This document shows, piece after piece, positions 26,285 to 35,437 of a stretch of DNA of 64,000 bases. The position numbers were made by a program, and so were the translations under genes. Below the pieces are notes generated by a model that was not told where the DNA came from, made no database searches, and saw only the letters and a list, made by a program, of their open reading frames with translations. The first letter of the stretch is position 1, and the number at the start of each line of letters is the position of its first letter. The DNA comes from Streptomyces phaeolivaceus (lineage in GTDB: Bacteria > Actinomycetota > Actinomycetes > Streptomycetales > Streptomycetaceae): positions 3,906,001 to 3,970,000 of the forward strand of contig NZ_CP045096.1 in NCBI RefSeq assembly GCF_009184865.1. The letters are read 5' to 3'.

Positions 26285-28111
26285 TCAGCCCGGATAGACC
26301 GGCGCCGACCCTTCCTTGACCACCGTCTGCCACTGCGCGCCCGGTGCCAGCCGGACGATCCCGTCGGCCGAGTGCGCGACCAGCGGCTGGCTCTCGTCCT
26401 CCGACGCGGCGACCTCGTCCACCCCGGTGAGCGCGGAGGGCCCGGAGTCCGGCATCGGGGAGCCGTCGACCCGGACGTACCGCACCTGCTGCACACCACC
26501 GGATTCGCGCCCCACGACCACGAGCTGGCTGTCGCCCGCCCACGACATGGCGGTGACGTCCTCCAGATCCGGTGTCACGGACCGCAGTTCGACGATCGAG
26601 ACGGTGGTGCTCTCCGCGTCGGCGTCCCGCTCGATGCGCCCGATGTACAGCGTCCGCTCGCCCTCGTTCTCCAGGATCAGCGCGACCCGCACCCCGTCGG
26701 CGGCCACCCGCACCGCCTCGATGCGCCCGTCCAGACCGGGCGTCCGGACCTCCAGCGGCTCACCCATGCCATCCGCCAGGACCAGCAGCCGGGGCTTGTC
26801 GGGGTCCCGGTCGGCCACCCACAGATCGCCCCGCCCGTCCCAACTGGGCGTCGTCAGCCGGTCCTTCGTGGTGGCACCGGCACTGCGCAGCACCGGATCG
26901 CCGAGCGTGCCCCCCGCCGTCAGCGGCGCCACATACAGCTCGCTCCCGTCGGCCGACACCCCGGCCGCCCGGTCCTCGCCCCGCGACACCGCCGCGGACC
27001 GCAGCTGCTTCTCGCCCTCACCGAGCGCACCGGGAACATCCGTCGGTGTGGTCACCGAGTTCCGCTCGGGCAGCCGCACGAGCTTGTGGTCACCGTCGAT
27101 GAAGTACTCGTACTGCGCGCTCTTGTTGAAGCCGTGCGAGCCGATGATGTCGGCCTCGCCCCCACTCAGCTCGCACAGTTGTGTGCCGGTGGACCCCTGC
27201 AGCTCCACCGAGTCCACACCCGTGGGCATGTAGTCCTGGAGCGTGAGGAGGAGTTGGGCGGCCATCTCCCTGCACCGGCTGTCCGAGACCCGGTCGGCCT
27301 TCTTGTTCAGCGGCACGACCAGTCTGTTCTGGTCGTCGGGCGTCAGCGCCCGGGTGCCCTTCCGCAGGGCCGTACCGGAGGGGAAACTCGTCCGCGCGAC
27401 CGGGTTGAGCCAGCTGGTGGGACCCTTCAGCAGGTCCCGGACCACCTGGGTCACCGGGTCGACCTGGCTGCGCACATAGACCGGGTCGGCGACCGTCCCC
27501 GGCTCCCCGGACTGCGCGGCGGAGGTGAAGTAGTACTTGTTGATGGACTTGTAGTTGCGCTCGAAGTCCGATCTGCCGAGCACCACCCCCGGCGGCAGCC
27601 GGTCGATACGCCACTGCTGGGTGTCCTTCACGCGCGTGAGGTGCACGGTCTTGCTGTACTCCCCACCGGCGGGTGTGTACGCGTGCTGCCCGTCCACCAG
27701 GGCGACCTTGGTACCGGACAGCTCGATCCGGGCCTCGTCGGCATCCGGCCGCTTCCCCGTGACATGGGTGTACGGAATGGGCGACGCGACGAGGACCGTG
27801 GTCGACTCGCTCGGCTCCCAGCTCTTGAGCGCCTCACCGGTCAGGTACTTGCGCGCGGTCTCATAGTCCAGGTCGTCGCTGGTCAGGGCCTCCAGAAAAC
27901 CCTGCACGATCTCCTGCGGCTCGGCGTCCTCCGCGGGCGGCAGCGCGAAGACCCGCACCTTCGCGTCCTGCCTCGGCGTGGACTCGACATCACGCATGTC
28001 CCCGCTGTCCGGCATCGAGGCGCACCCCGCCAGCAGTACGGACCCGATGCCGAGGTACACGGTCGCCCGCGTCGGACGCCCTCGGCCGCGTCTCACCCGG
28101 TCAGCGCCCAC
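26285..28111 (-). CDS. lpqB: Lipoprotein LpqB
   Basis: The 608-residue protein is a signal-sequence lipoprotein with lipobox L-A-G-C (Cys30) after a basic N-terminus and hydrophobic stretch. A GerMN domain is visible (S-L-F-like, A-L-R-K-G-T-R-A-L) and the C-terminal half is a beta-propeller-like LpqB domain. In actinobacteria LpqB binds the extracellular part of MtrB and modulates MtrAB signalling in envelope homeostasis and cell division. GTG 28111 overlaps the end of mtrB by 11 bases, which suggests coupling. Confidence 0.93.
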   Translation of the reverse strand: MGADRVRRGRGRPTRATVYLGIGSVLLAGCASMPDSGDMRDVESTPRQDAKVRVFALPPAEDAEPQEIVQGFLEALTSDDLDYETARKYLTGEALKSWEPSESTTVLVASPIPYTHVTGKRPDADEARIELSGTKVALVDGQHAYTPAGGEYSKTVHLTRVKDTQQWRIDRLPPGVVLGRSDFERNYKSINKYYFTSAAQSGEPGTVADPVYVRSQVDPVTQVVRDLLKGPTSWLNPVARTSFPSGTALRKGTRALTPDDQNRLVVPLNKKADRVSDSRCREMAAQLLLTLQDYMPTGVDSVELQGSTGTQLCELSGGEADIIGSHGFNKSAQYEYFIDGDHKLVRLPERNSVTTPTDVPGALGEGEKQLRSAAVSRGEDRAAGVSADGSELYVAPLTAGGTLGDPVLRSAGATTKDRLTTPSWDGRGDLWVADRDPDKPRLLVLADGMGEPLEVRTPGLDGRIEAVRVAADGVRVALILENEGERTLYIGRIERDADAESTTVSIVELRSVTPDLEDVTAMSWAGDSQLVVVGRESGGVQQVRYVRVDGSPMPDSGPSALTGVDEVAASEDESQPLVAHSADGIVRLAPGAQWQTVVKEGSAPVYPG

Positions 28112-30188
28112 GGAATGCCTCCCCCTGCTCGTGCCGCCGCTCCGCGTCGCGCTCCGCCGGCCTCTCCTCCGCCCGCCCCGCACCGTCGTCGGACCGCCGC
28201 GCGGGCGGAGCCTGGGGCGGTGGCGCCGACGGACCACCGGGCCGGGGCACCACACGCGCGCCGTTGCCCGGCAGCGCCGTCGGGTCGGCCGTGGGAGCCG
28301 CTCCGGCGCCCGGCCGGGGCCCTATGGCCGTCCGCGCGGCCCCGTGCTCACCGGCCTGCACCGGCACCGTGGCGAGCTTGCCGCTGCCGTCGAGCGGGAG
28401 ACCGGCGTCGTTGAGTCCACGGTTGCGCCGGGAGTCCTTCGGCTCCAGGGGTATCGGGGACCCCCGCAGCGGCTCGTCCGCCGTCCTCGGCAGGGTGAGC
28501 CGGAACTGCGAACCGCCGCCCGGCTCGCCCCACGCCTGCAGCCAGCCCCCGTGCAGCCGGGCGTCCTCCAGGGCGATGGACAGCCCCAGTCCCGTACCAC
28601 CGGTGGTACGCGCGCGTGCCGGGTCGGCCCGCCAGAAACGGCTGAACACCCGGGTCGCCTCGCCCGGCTTGAGTCCCACCCCGTAGTCCCGCACCGCGAC
28701 CGCGACCGCGCCGCCCGCCGCCGCCAGCTTGACCACGACGTCCTTGCCCTCGCCGTGCTCCACGGCGTTGACCACGAGGTTGCGCAGCACCCGCTCCACC
28801 CGCCGGGCGTCGGCCTCGGCCACCACGGGCTGCTGGTCCCCCAGCACCCTTATCCGCGTGCTCTTGCGCTCCGCGAGCGGCTCGGCCCCGCTGACGACCT
28901 TCCGCACGACCTCGCGCAGGTCTATCGGCTCGGCCTCCAGGGCCGCCGCGCCCGCGTCGAACCGGCTGATCTCCAGCAGATCCGCGAGCAGCGACTCGAA
29001 CCGGTCCAGCTGGTCGGCGAGCAACTCGGCCGACCGCGCGGTCACCGGGTCGAAGTCCACGCGCGCGTCATGGATGACGTCCGCGGCCATCCGGACGGTC
29101 GTCAGGGGCGTCCGCAGCTCGTGCGACACATCGGAGACGAACCGCCGCTGCATCCGCGACAGGTCCTCCAGCTGCTGGATCTTCAGCTGCAGATTCTGCG
29201 CCATCTTGTTGAAGGCCTCGCCGAGCCGCGCGATGTCGTCCTCGCCGCTGACCTTCATCCGTTCCTGAAGCCGCCCGGCGGACAGCCGCTCGGCGATCCC
29301 GGCCGCCATCCGCACGGGCGTGACGACCTGCCGCACCACGAGCCAGGCGATGGCCCCGAGCAGTACGACCACGAACAGCCCGGCCGTCGCCAGCGTCCCC
29401 TTGACCAGGCTGAGGGACTTCTCCTCCTGGGTGAGCGGGAAGAGGAAGTACAGCTGGTACGTGTCCCTGTTGGGGTCGCTGATCTCCTTGCCGATGATCA
29501 GCGCCGGCTGGGACTCCTGGCCGTTGTCGTAGTGGATCCGTGTGTAGCTCTGGACGGCGCTGGTGCCGTCGCCGACGCGCTCGCGCAGCTCCACGGGCAC
29601 GCTGACGTCCCACCTCACGCCCCCCGAGACACGCGGTCCGAGGCCCCCGGTGTCGCCGTCGGAGGAGGCGGGGCTGAGCGTCACCACGTCAAACGCGCCC
29701 TGGCCGCCGCTGGACAGCGAGTTCACCAGGTTGGTCATCCACTCGACGACGTTCTGCACCCGGTCGCCGTCCGGATCCACGATGTCGTTCCCGGCCGCGC
29801 TCGCCTCGTCGTCCGCCTTCTGCTCGGCGACCGTGAAACCACCGGTGGCCTGGCTCTGCGAGGCCTTGACCTTGGCGTCCAGCAGACCGTTGCGGACCTG
29901 ACCGATGACGACGAAGCCCAGCAGCAGCACGACACTGAGCGACATCAGCAGGGTCGTCACGACGATCCTGAGCTGGATGTTGCGCCGCCACAGCCGCATC
30001 ACGGGCAGCAACGGGCGCCGCACCCAGCGCACGAACAGCCTCAGAACCGGGCTGCCCTGGACTCCGCCGTGGAGCAACCCGCCCTCAAGGAGACGCCCCC
30101 AGCGGGAACCCGCCGACTTCCGGCCGACAGGCCGCTCCGCGCGGGTCCCCGGCTGGCCGGGCGCCGAAGCGGCACTGTCACCGGACAT
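28101..30188 (-). CDS. mtrB: Sensor histidine kinase MtrB
   Basis: The membrane kinase has about 695 residues. A transmembrane segment near residues 75-95 is followed by an extracellular sensor region, a second transmembrane segment, then HAMP (P-V-R-M-A-A-G-I-A-E-R-L-S), the H-box V-S-D-V-S-H-E-L-R-T-P-L and N-box N-L-V-V-N-A-V-E-H. G-boxes D-Y-G-V-G-L and G-T-G-L-G-L-S follow. A Pro/Gly-rich C-terminal tail of about 80 residues is unusual. ATG 30188 begins one base after the mtrA stop; GTG 30221 would overlap mtrA. It phosphorylates MtrA and is modulated by LpqB. Confidence 0.93.
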   Translation of the reverse strand: MSGDSAASAPGQPGTRAERPVGRKSAGSRWGRLLEGGLLHGGVQGSPVLRLFVRWVRRPLLPVMRLWRRNIQLRIVVTTLLMSLSVVLLLGFVVIGQVRNGLLDAKVKASQSQATGGFTVAEQKADDEASAAGNDIVDPDGDRVQNVVEWMTNLVNSLSSGGQGAFDVVTLSPASSDGDTGGLGPRVSGGVRWDVSVPVELRERVGDGTSAVQSYTRIHYDNGQESQPALIIGKEISDPNRDTYQLYFLFPLTQEEKSLSLVKGTLATAGLFVVVLLGAIAWLVVRQVVTPVRMAAGIAERLSAGRLQERMKVSGEDDIARLGEAFNKMAQNLQLKIQQLEDLSRMQRRFVSDVSHELRTPLTTVRMAADVIHDARVDFDPVTARSAELLADQLDRFESLLADLLEISRFDAGAAALEAEPIDLREVVRKVVSGAEPLAERKSTRIRVLGDQQPVVAEADARRVERVLRNLVVNAVEHGEGKDVVVKLAAAGGAVAVAVRDYGVGLKPGEATRVFSRFWRADPARARTTGGTGLGLSIALEDARLHGGWLQAWGEPGGGSQFRLTLPRTADEPLRGSPIPLEPKDSRRNRGLNDAGLPLDGSGKLATVPVQAGEHGAARTAIGPRPGAGAAPTADPTALPGNGARVVPRPGGPSAPPPQAPPARRSDDGAGRAEERPAERDAERRHEQGEAFRGR

Positions 30189-30189
30189 G

Positions 30190-30879
30190 TCAGCTGGGCC
30201 CTGCCTTGTATCCGACACCACGGACGGTCACCACGATCTCCGGCCGCTCCGGGTCCTTCTCGACCTTGGAACGCAGCCGCTGCACATGAACGTTCACCAG
30301 ACGGGTGTCCGCCGCGTGACGGTACCCCCAGACCTGCTCCAGCAGGACCTCCCGGGTGAACACCTGCCACGGCTTGCGCGCCAACGCGACCAGCAGATCG
30401 AACTCCAGCGGCGTCAGGGCGATCGACTGCCCCTCTCGCTTCACCGAGTGCCCGGCCACATCGATGACCAGGTCACCTATGGCGAGCTGCTCCGGCGCCG
30501 GCTCCTCCGACCTCCTCAGCCTGGCCCGGATCCGGGCCACCAGCTCCTTCGGCTTGAACGGCTTCACGATGTAGTCGTCCGCGCCCGACTCCAGGCCGAC
30601 CACCACATCGACAGTGTCGCTCTTGGCCGTGAGCATCACGATCGGCACCCCGGACTCCGCCCTGATCAGACGGCACACCTCGATCCCGTCCCGGCCCGGC
30701 AGCATCAGATCCAGCAGCACCAGATCCGGTTTGGCCTCACGGAACGCGGCCAGCGCCTTGTCGCCGTCGGCTACGAAAGACGGCTCAAAACCTTCACCAC
30801 GCAACACAATGCCGAGCATCTCGGCCAGTGCGGTGTCGTCGTCGACGACAAGGACTCGTCCCTTCATGAATGCCATCAT
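30190..30879 (-). CDS. mtrA: Response regulator MtrA (OmpR/PhoB type)
   Basis: The 229-residue protein has a receiver with D-D-D near 13-15 and phosphoacceptor D57 in L-V-L-L-D-L-M-L-P-G. K in I-V-K-P-F is intact, and a C-terminal winged helix follows (L-T-P-L-E-F-D-L-L, R-E-V-L-L-E-Q-V-W-G-Y, V-R-G-V-G-Y-K). MtrA controls cell-division, envelope, nitrogen and antibiotic genes in Streptomyces. It starts 8 bp after the mtnA stop, and mtrB follows one base after its stop, so mtrA-mtrB-lpqB form one operon. Confidence 0.95.
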   Translation of the reverse strand: MMAFMKGRVLVVDDDTALAEMLGIVLRGEGFEPSFVADGDKALAAFREAKPDLVLLDLMLPGRDGIEVCRLIRAESGVPIVMLTAKSDTVDVVVGLESGADDYIVKPFKPKELVARIRARLRRSEEPAPEQLAIGDLVIDVAGHSVKREGQSIALTPLEFDLLVALARKPWQVFTREVLLEQVWGYRHAADTRLVNVHVQRLRSKVEKDPERPEIVVTVRGVGYKAGPS

Positions 30880-30883
30880 CCCA

Positions 30884-30899
30884 TTAACTAAATCGTTAC
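30884..30899 (-). promoter_or_regulatory. Candidate MtrA box upstream of mtrA
   Basis: On the minus strand GTAACG-atttA-GTTAA fits a pair of GTAACG-type half-sites five bases apart, the pattern known for MtrA. It overlaps the mtnA stop codon and lies immediately upstream of the mtrA start. The second half-site is weak, and its closeness to the start would suit autorepression more than activation. Confidence 0.35.
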
Positions 30900-32033
30900 C
30901 TGGCGTGACCTGTCACACAGCTCTGCAAGCGCATCAGGAGTCACCGGCGATACGGCCCCTTCCTCGGTGACGATCGCCGTCACCAGCTCGGGCGGCGTCA
31001 CATCGAACGCCGGGTTGTACGCCTGGGTCCCCAGCGGTGCCACCGCGATCCCCCCTCCCGCCTCCGCTCCCGCCACCGGCACCTGAGGCGCGGTGATCTC
31101 CGTCACCTCATGGCCGGCACGCTGTTCCACCTCGATGGACGCCCCGTCCGGGGTGTCCGGATCCACCGTCGTCACCGGCGCCACCACGATGAACGGCACA
31201 TGGTGGTACCGGGCGAGCACCGCGAGCGGATAGGTCCCGACCTTGTTCGCCACCGATCCGTCGGCGGCTATCCGGTCGGCTCCGACCAGCACCGCGTCCA
31301 CCTCCCCTGCCGCGAACAGCGAGCCCGCGGCATTGTCCGTGAGCAAGGTGTACGCCATTCCGCTGCGCGCCGCCTCATAAGCGGTCAGCCGGGCACCCTG
31401 GAGCAACGGCCGGGTCTCGTCCACCCACAGCCGCCGCAGCCGCCCCGACCGGTGCGCCGCGAGCGCCACCGCGAACGCCGTGCCCTCACCGCCCGACACC
31501 AGCGACCCGGTGTTGCAGTGCGTGAGCACCCGGTGCCCACCGCCCGGCAGCAACTCGTCCAGCAGCGCCAGCCCGTGCGCGGCCATCCGGGAACTCGCCT
31601 CGGCGTCCTCCCGGTGCAGCGCCCGCGCCGCGGCGAGCGCCGCCCCGGCCGCCGCCTTCCGGTCGCCCGTCCGGCCGAGCTCGGCCCGGTGCGCGGCCCG
31701 CGCCCGGCGCACACCTACCGCGAGGTTCACCGCGGTGGGCCGGGCGCCCGCCAACGCGTCGGCGGCCTCCTCCACCTCGAAACCGCGCGCGGCGGCGAGC
31801 GCGACGCCGTACGCCCCGGCGATCCCCAGCAGCGGCGCCCCGCGCACGGCGAGCGAACGGATCGCCTCCACCAGCGCGGGCGCGTCCGTGCACACCAGCT
31901 CGACCTCCTCGGCCGGCAGTCTCGTCTGGTCCAGCAGCACCAGGACCGGGCCCTCGGGGGGCTCGTCCCAGCGGATCGCCGGTATCCCGGTCGGCCGGAT
32001 GTCGTCGCCGGATCGCGCGTACTGATCAGCCAT
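30888..32033 (-). CDS. mtnA: S-methyl-5-thioribose-1-phosphate isomerase (MtnA)
   Basis: The 381-residue enzyme of the methionine salvage pathway has the family motifs R-G-A-P-L-L-G-I-A-G-A, T-H-C-N-T-G-S-L (catalytic Cys) and V-G-A-D-R-I-A-A-D-G (catalytic Asp). The end reads N-P-A-F-D-V-T-P-P-E-L-V. It isomerises 5-methylthioribose-1-phosphate to the ribulose form. ATG 32033 gives the family start M-A-D-Q-Y; the frame is open further upstream without homology. It precedes mtrA on the same strand with an 8-bp gap. No other mtn genes are in the window. Confidence 0.94.
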   Translation of the reverse strand: MADQYARSGDDIRPTGIPAIRWDEPPEGPVLVLLDQTRLPAEEVELVCTDAPALVEAIRSLAVRGAPLLGIAGAYGVALAAARGFEVEEAADALAGARPTAVNLAVGVRRARAAHRAELGRTGDRKAAAGAALAAARALHREDAEASSRMAAHGLALLDELLPGGGHRVLTHCNTGSLVSGGEGTAFAVALAAHRSGRLRRLWVDETRPLLQGARLTAYEAARSGMAYTLLTDNAAGSLFAAGEVDAVLVGADRIAADGSVANKVGTYPLAVLARYHHVPFIVVAPVTTVDPDTPDGASIEVEQRAGHEVTEITAPQVPVAGAEAGGGIAVAPLGTQAYNPAFDVTPPELVTAIVTEEGAVSPVTPDALAELCDRSRQVTI

Positions 32034-32173
32034 GCGGTCAGTCTGCCCCCTATCCGTCGGACAATTGAAGGTGCGCAGCGCATACGGCCCCCGGTCACTT
32101 CCCGGACACCGCGTGGCACGATGGGCGCCAACCTGCCGCCGCGACCGCGGACGGGCACCGTGAAGGAGCGACG

Positions 32174-33511
32174 ATGAAGGACACTCCGGGCTGGGCCTCG
32201 CCCGGATCCGCCCCCTCGGGCGGCCAGGAGCCGGACCAGCAGGGCTCCGCGCAGCCGACGGACCAGCCGGACCGGACCGGCGCCGACCAGGCGCAGCCGG
32301 CCGGACAGGGCGGCGCGGACCAGGTGCAGCCGCCGTCCAAGTGGTCCAAGGAGCAGCCGCCGCCCGCCCAGTGGTCCGCTCCGACCCCGCAGGCCCCCGG
32401 CCAGACCCCACCACCGCCGCCCGTCCCGGGCTGGGGCGGCCACCCCGGCCCCCAGCAGCCGGGCCCCGGCGGCTACGGCCCGCCCGGACGGGGCGGCGGC
32501 TGGGGCGGCCCCCCGCCCGCGGCCAAGCCCGGTGTGATCCCGCTGCGCCCGCTGGGCATCGGCGAGATCCTCGACGGCGCGGTCTCCACCATGCGCACGC
32601 ACTGGCGCACGGTCCTCGGCATCTCGCTGGCCGTCGCGGTCGTCACCCAGATCGCGGTCATCCTGCTCCAGGGCCTGGTCCTCAACGACGCCGCGAGCTC
32701 GGACGCCCTCAACGACCCGACCGCCACCCCCGGCGAGCTGGGCCGCGCGCTGGGCGACACCCTGGTGAGCACCTCCGTCGTCATGGTCATCTCCCTGCTG
32801 GGCACGATCATCGCGACGGCCCTGCTGACGACCGTGACCAGCCGCGCCGTCCTCGGCAGGTCCGTGACCACCGCCGAGGCCTGGCGGGACGCCCGCCCGC
32901 AGCTCTTCCGGCTGGGCGGCCTGACCGTCCTGCTGCTTGTGATCGCCGCCCTGATCATGGCCGTCGGCGTCCTGCCCGGCGTCCTCCTCGCCGCCGTGGG
33001 CTCCGCCGGCGGGGGCGTCCTCCTCGCCGTCCTCGGCGGACTCGGCGCGTTCGTCGTCACCGTGTGGCTGATGATCCGCTTCTCGCTCGCCTCGCCCGCC
33101 CTGATGCTGGAGAAGCAGGGCGTCCGCAAGTCGCTGGGCCGCTCCGTGAAGCTGGTGCGCGGCTCCTGGTGGCGGGTCCTCGGCATCCAGCTGCTCGCCG
33201 CGATCATCGCCTACGTCGTCGCGTCGATCGTCGTGATCCCCTTCTCCTTCGCGGGCGCGGCCCTGGACGGGGACGGCATCTCCGGCCTCATCACCACCGG
33301 CGGCGCCGCACTCGGCTGGACCTACCTCGTCATCAGCGGCGTCGGCGCGGTGATCGGCTCGACGCTCACCTTCCCGATCAGCGCGGGCGTCACCGTGCTC
33401 CTCTACATCGACCAGCGCATCCGCCGCGAGGCCCTCGACCTCGAACTGGGCCGCGCCGCCGGCCTCCAGGGCTACGGCGACGCCCCGGGCGCCACCACCC
33501 CGGGGAGCTGA
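32174..33511 (+). CDS. Multi-pass membrane protein with Pro/Gln/Gly-rich cytosolic N-terminus (GPDPase_memb-like)
   Basis: The 445-residue protein has a disordered N-terminal 115 residues rich in Pro, Gln and Gly. Then P-L-R-P-L-G-I-G-E-I-L-D-G-A introduces about six membrane helices, a pattern shared with the membrane domain of glycerophosphodiester phosphodiesterase-like proteins. No catalytic domain follows, so an enzyme role is unlikely. It starts with ATG 32174 after a GAAGGAGCG ribosome binding site. It is the first gene of an operon with the DUF4129, DUF4350, MoxR and DUF58 genes. Confidence 0.85.
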   Translation: MKDTPGWASPGSAPSGGQEPDQQGSAQPTDQPDRTGADQAQPAGQGGADQVQPPSKWSKEQPPPAQWSAPTPQAPGQTPPPPPVPGWGGHPGPQQPGPGGYGPPGRGGGWGGPPPAAKPGVIPLRPLGIGEILDGAVSTMRTHWRTVLGISLAVAVVTQIAVILLQGLVLNDAASSDALNDPTATPGELGRALGDTLVSTSVVMVISLLGTIIATALLTTVTSRAVLGRSVTTAEAWRDARPQLFRLGGLTVLLLVIAALIMAVGVLPGVLLAAVGSAGGGVLLAVLGGLGAFVVTVWLMIRFSLASPALMLEKQGVRKSLGRSVKLVRGSWWRVLGIQLLAAIIAYVVASIVVIPFSFAGAALDGDGISGLITTGGAALGWTYLVISGVGAVIGSTLTFPISAGVTVLLYIDQRIRREALDLELGRAAGLQGYGDAPGATTPGS

Positions 33512-33515
33512 TGGG

Positions 33516-34250
33516 GTGGGACTGCCGGGGGGAGCACTGACAGCCGTACCGATGTCGTGGCGCGCGGCGGACGAGCCACCCGTCACGCTCCCGCGCGACC
33601 CCGCGCGGGAGGCGGCCGAACGCGAGCTGTCCAAGGGCATGTACCACGAGAACGACCCCAGTTGGTACGAGCGCGCCATGGACGCCTTCTGGGAGTGGCT
33701 CGACAAGGTGTTCGGCGCCGCCTCGGCCGCCACCCCCGGAGGCACGCTCGGCCTCGTCGTCATCGTCCTGGCCGTCCTGGCCCTCCTCGGCGCACTGTGG
33801 TGGCGCCTCGGCACCCCGCACCGCGCCCCGGCCTCCTCCGCGACCCTCTTCGACGACCGCCCCCGCAGCGCCGCCGAACACCGCGCCGCCGCCGAGGCAC
33901 AGGCCGCCCAGGGCCACTGGAACCAGGCCGTCCAGGAACGCATGCGCGCCGTCGTCCGCTCCCTGGAGGAACGCGCCCTGCTCGACATACGCCCCGGCCG
34001 GACCGCCGACGAGGCGGCCTCCGAGGCCGGTTCGGTGCTCCCCGCCCACGCGGACCGACTGCGCACTGCCGCCCGGGACTTCGACGACGTCACATACGGC
34101 GGCCGATCCGCGGCCGAGGGAACATACCTCCGGCTCGCCGCCCTCGACACCGACCTGGAACGCACCAGGCCCGCGCTGGCGAGCACCGCCGCGAGCACCG
34201 TGAACACCGCGGACACGGCCCGAAGCACCCGCCCGGGAGCCGCCGAATGA
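33516..34250 (+). CDS. DUF4129 membrane protein
   Basis: In this 244-residue protein one membrane segment near residues 75-98 is followed by a cytosolic region with A-E-A-Q-A-A-Q-G-H-W-N-Q-A-V-Q-E-R-M-R and R-P-G-R-T-A-D-E-A-A, the DUF4129 pattern. DUF4129 domains often end bacterial transglutaminase-type membrane proteins in MoxR clusters. GTG 33516 lies 4 bases after the previous stop. Its stop overlaps the next start as ATGA. Confidence 0.85.
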   Translation: MGLPGGALTAVPMSWRAADEPPVTLPRDPAREAAERELSKGMYHENDPSWYERAMDAFWEWLDKVFGAASAATPGGTLGLVVIVLAVLALLGALWWRLGTPHRAPASSATLFDDRPRSAAEHRAAAEAQAAQGHWNQAVQERMRAVVRSLEERALLDIRPGRTADEAASEAGSVLPAHADRLRTAARDFDDVTYGGRSAAEGTYLRLAALDTDLERTRPALASTAASTVNTADTARSTRPGAAE

Positions 34251-35437
34251 CCACCGAGGCCATGCTCCCGTCCACCTCGGTCTCGCCCACGGCCCGCCAG
34301 GTGTGGACCCGCGCGCGCGGTGTCGTACTCGCGGCGCTCATCCTCCTGGCCGCCGCAGCCGTGATCGCGGTGATCCGCTCCGGCGCCGAACACGGCCGCC
34401 TGGACCCGCGCTCCGCCGACACCGACGGCAGCCGCGCCGTCGCCGAACTCCTCGACGACCGGGGCGTGTCGACCCGGCTGGTCACCACCCTCGACGAGGC
34501 GAGCGCCGCCGCCGGCCCCGACACCACGCTCCTGATCGCCGTCCCGGACCTGCTGACCGATTCCCAGCAGGACCGCCTCCGCGCGGCGACCGAGGCCTCC
34601 GGCGGCCGGACAGTCCTCGTGGCCCCCGGCTCCCCGTCCGTGAGTGCCCTCGCCCCCGGCGTCACCGCCGACGCCTCCCTCAGCCCGGACTCCACCCTCA
34701 CGCCCCGCTGCGAACTGCCCGCCGCCCGCCGCGCGGGCAGCGCCGACACCGGCGGGGTCCGCTACCACGTCACCGCCCGCGCGGCCGACACCTGCTACCC
34801 CGAGGACGGGCTGCCCACCCTGGTGCGCGTCCCCGAGGCCGAGGGGGACGGCGACACCGTCGTCCTCGGCGCCCCCGACATCCTTCTCAACAGCAGCCTC
34901 GACGAGCAGGGCAACGCCTCCCTCGCCCTCCAACTCCTCGGCTCGCGCCCCCATGTGGTCTGGTACCTCCCCTCGCTCTCCGACTCGGCCCCCGACGCCG
35001 GCAACCGCAGCTTCTTCGACCTGCTCCCCTCGGGCTGGCTCTGGGGCACCCTGCAACTCTTCGTCGCCGGCGCCCTCGCCGCCCTCTGGCGGGCACGCCG
35101 ACTGGGCCCCCTGGTGCCCGAGAAACTCCCCGTCGCGATCCGCGCCTCCGAAACCGTCGAAGGCCGCGCCCGCCTCTACCGCAAGGCGAACGCCCGCGAC
35201 CGCGCCGCCGCCGCTCTTCGCTCCACCACCCGCACGCGCCTCGCCCCCCTCGTAGGTGTCCCCGTCTCCCGGGCGCACACGCCCGAGGTCCTGCTCCCCG
35301 CCCTGTCCGCCCACCTCCACGGCGACGGACAGCCCCTGCAGACGCTCCTCTTCGGCCCGCCGCCCGGCGACGACACGGCCCTCATCACCCTCACCGACCA
35401 ACTCGACGCCCTCGAAAGAGAGGTACGCCGTTCATGA
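34247..35437 (+). CDS. DUF4350 membrane protein
   Basis: The 396-residue protein has a membrane segment near residues 25-45 and an extracytoplasmic DUF4350 domain with G-S-R-A-V-A-E-L-L-D-D-R-G-V and L-L-I-A-V-P-D-L-L. A second membrane segment lies near 270-290, followed by a cytosolic C-terminus with A-R-L-Y-R-K-A-N-A-R-D-R-A. The DUF4350 fold is related to GATase-like type 1 domains. Four-base ATGA overlaps at both ends tie it to its neighbours. Confidence 0.87.
   Translation: MTTEAMLPSTSVSPTARQVWTRARGVVLAALILLAAAAVIAVIRSGAEHGRLDPRSADTDGSRAVAELLDDRGVSTRLVTTLDEASAAAGPDTTLLIAVPDLLTDSQQDRLRAATEASGGRTVLVAPGSPSVSALAPGVTADASLSPDSTLTPRCELPAARRAGSADTGGVRYHVTARAADTCYPEDGLPTLVRVPEAEGDGDTVVLGAPDILLNSSLDEQGNASLALQLLGSRPHVVWYLPSLSDSAPDAGNRSFFDLLPSGWLWGTLQLFVAGALAALWRARRLGPLVPEKLPVAIRASETVEGRARLYRKANARDRAAAALRSTTRTRLAPLVGVPVSRAHTPEVLLPALSAHLHGDGQPLQTLLFGPPPGDDTALITLTDQLDALEREVRRS

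Noticed and set aside
31727..35401. A 1224-codon minus-strand open frame across mtnA and the MoxR operon
   Set aside because: Low-complexity Arg/Gly/Ala translation, opposite five well-supported genes. A composition artefact.
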